Below are positions 62,895 through 64,000 of a stretch of DNA of 64,000 bases, piece by piece. Source of the stretch: JAPLUA01 sp964625855. Its GTDB lineage: Bacteria > Verrucomicrobiota > Verrucomicrobiia > Limisphaerales > UBA8199. Numbering within the stretch: position 1 is the stretch's first letter; every line of letters begins with the position of its first letter. A program made the translations under genes and the position numbers. Location: contig CAZVFC010000049.1 in NCBI GenBank assembly GCA_964625855.1, positions 5,030 to 69,029 on the forward strand, written 5' to 3'. The notes beneath the pieces are model-generated. The model saw only the letters and a program-made list of their open reading frames with translations, was not told the DNA's origin and did no database searches.

Positions 62895-64000
62895 TCACGG
62901 CCTCTGGACCACGCGGATGAATTGCGTGACGCTGCTGGCCGGGAGGGTCATCTGGTTCATTCCGGGTATGGTCTGGTCCGGGACCGGCTGCCACGGGCCA
63001 TCGAGAGTGGGCGCCCACTCGGCGGCGTAGTTGAGGCCCGTCGCGGGGAAAATCACACGCACGGCGCGCTCGATGCTCAGCGTCGGGATTTCCGTCGTGC
63101 GCATTTGCAGGTTGTCGTAGGTGACGTCGGCCTCGGGTTGAGTGCCGTCGGTGTATTGCCAGATGCCCAGGTACACCCTGTCGCCGTAAGTAATGGGGGC
63201 ATCGGCAATGTCGGGGAGGATGGTCAGGTTCATGCCGGACAAGGCGAGAAGCTCTGCCGAGGTGAGCGTGGGATCGGCTTGCGGGGTATCCACGAAGCTG
63301 CGTTGATACAGGACGGTTTCCTGATTGTCCTTGTCCAACACGCGGGCAGTGAGCACCAGGTTGGGATCCGTCCGCGTGAGCGCGAGGGAAAGGACTACAT
63401 TCGTGTTCTTGATTGCCTGGTGGTCGTAGAAGAACACCGCCGCTCCTGAGCCCACCCATTTGGCCAGTTCGACGAAGTCGCGGCCCTTATAGAAGAAGTA
63501 GATCTGCTGCCGGGCATAGCTGCCGGGCACGAGGACCGCCGCGTTAGTGGCACCCTCACTCGTGGCCACCAAGTCCACCCGCCATTCCAGGGTCTGGCCA
63601 TTGGCAACGCTCCAGTTGGTAGGTTTCGCACCCCAAGCGTAGCTGTCGGCATGTTCATGGGTCACTATGCCGGGCCATCTGCCGCGCACGGTGAACTGAT
63701 AATTGGACTCTATGAGAGGAAGAAACAAACCCGGCCCCTGCCAGGTCCAGCCTATCACCTGATTATCATCGAAGTTGTCCACGACTTGCTTAATGTCAAC
63801 GGGCGCCGGCTTGATGGTTCCGGTGTAAAGGTAGGGCACGGCCGGATCAATCGGGCCGGTTGCCACTCCGCGCGTCATCGTCTCGGTGATACGCTGGCCG
63901 TCAACAGCGCCGCCGGCACCCGAGCCGACCAGGCTGAGTTCCAGGCTCAGACCTCCTGACCTCATGGAAGTTGACTGAGCCGAGATTCTGACATTTCTGA
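62895..64000 (-). CDS. Secreted surface protein of unknown function (N-terminus probably outside the window)
   Basis: The reverse frame is open from the window edge to 62895. An ATG at 63965 would give 356 residues, but it is not followed by a signal peptide and the frame upstream stays open, so the protein probably continues beyond the window. The visible part is beta-rich (NFDDNQVIGWTWQGPG, TLEWRVDLVATSEGAT, YFFYKGRDFVELAKW, YGDRVYLGIWQYTDG) and resembles the lectin-like modules in the other secreted proteins here. It ends with the common Verrucomicrobia C-terminal strand pattern (NYAAEWAPTLDGPWQPVPDQ, then TQFIRVVQRP). No catalytic motif is recognised. Confidence 0.65.
   Translation of the reverse strand, partial: RNVRISAQSTSMRSGGLSLELSLVGSGAGGAVDGQRITETMTRGVATGPIDPAVPYLYTGTIKPAPVDIKQVVDNFDDNQVIGWTWQGPGLFLPLIESNYQFTVRGRWPGIVTHEHADSYAWGAKPTNWSVANGQTLEWRVDLVATSEGATNAAVLVPGSYARQQIYFFYKGRDFVELAKWVGSGAAVFFYDHQAIKNTNVVLSLALTRTDPNLVLTARVLDKDNQETVLYQRSFVDTPQADPTLTSAELLALSGMNLTILPDIADAPITYGDRVYLGIWQYTDGTQPEADVTYDNLQMRTTEIPTLSIERAVRVIFPATGLNYAAEWAPTLDGPWQPVPDQTIPGMNQMTLPASSVTQFIRVVQRP

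Overview
The window looks like a chromosomal piece of a Verrucomicrobiota bacterium, most likely of the Pedosphaera/Limisphaerales (subdivision 3) group. The basis is gene content: three prepilin-type proteins with the FTLIELLVV leader, many very large secreted proteins built from LamG, Ig-like, beta-helix and Kelch repeats, a PEP-CTERM protein, several sulfatases, a WD40 Ser/Thr kinase beside an ECF sigma factor, and in-frame palindromic and heptameric repeats inside housekeeping genes. No rRNA, tRNA or CRISPR array was seen.

Layout. 0-5 kb: a partial prepilin-type protein, a LamG/Ig surface protein and an AraC-type regulator with an unusual inserted FCD (GntR-type) sensor domain. 5-10 kb: a broken dnaJ-like gene followed by a tight forward run of queE, a class III aminotransferase, rsmA, a small envelope protein and a Nudix hydrolase. 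10-19.5 kb (mostly reverse): a decayed copy of a sulfatase gene, then an operon of secreted proteins headed by a 1635-residue beta-helix protein with a caspase-like C-terminus. 20-41.7 kb: a LacI-controlled glycan locus. A reverse arm (PEP-CTERM protein, 1478-residue multidomain sulfatase, second sulfatase) and a forward arm (Ig/propeller protein, clan GH-A-like hydrolase, sulfatase, GH127 enzyme) diverge from one intergenic region. A prepilin-type gene, the LacI regulator, a sugar permease and a ribokinase follow. 42-46 kb: a two-component pair with a Reg_prop sensor. 46-57 kb: LamG, DUF4838 and Kelch surface proteins separated by a 2-kb stretch of gene relics. 57-64 kb: an ECF sigma gene interrupted by UGA, a WD40 kinase, a prepilin-type protein and a partial secreted protein.

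The strongest new signal is regulatory. Four promoters (27.25 kb reverse, 27.75 kb, 37.40 kb, 38.45 kb) each have TTGAC(A/G) exactly 30 bp upstream of a near-identical 15-bp palindrome of LacI type. Each also has an inverted half-site GTTTGCGC 79-86 bp further on. One of them precedes the LacI gene itself. This predicts one autoregulated regulon tying sulfatases, glycosidases, a permease and a sugar kinase together. Other unusual structures are intergenic hairpins whose arms repeat with an 11-bp period, six in-frame heptamer tracts, palindromes inserted in rsmA and in a prepilin gene, a duplicated structured leader, and a sulfatase duplication with a 231-bp internal deletion between 10-bp repeats.
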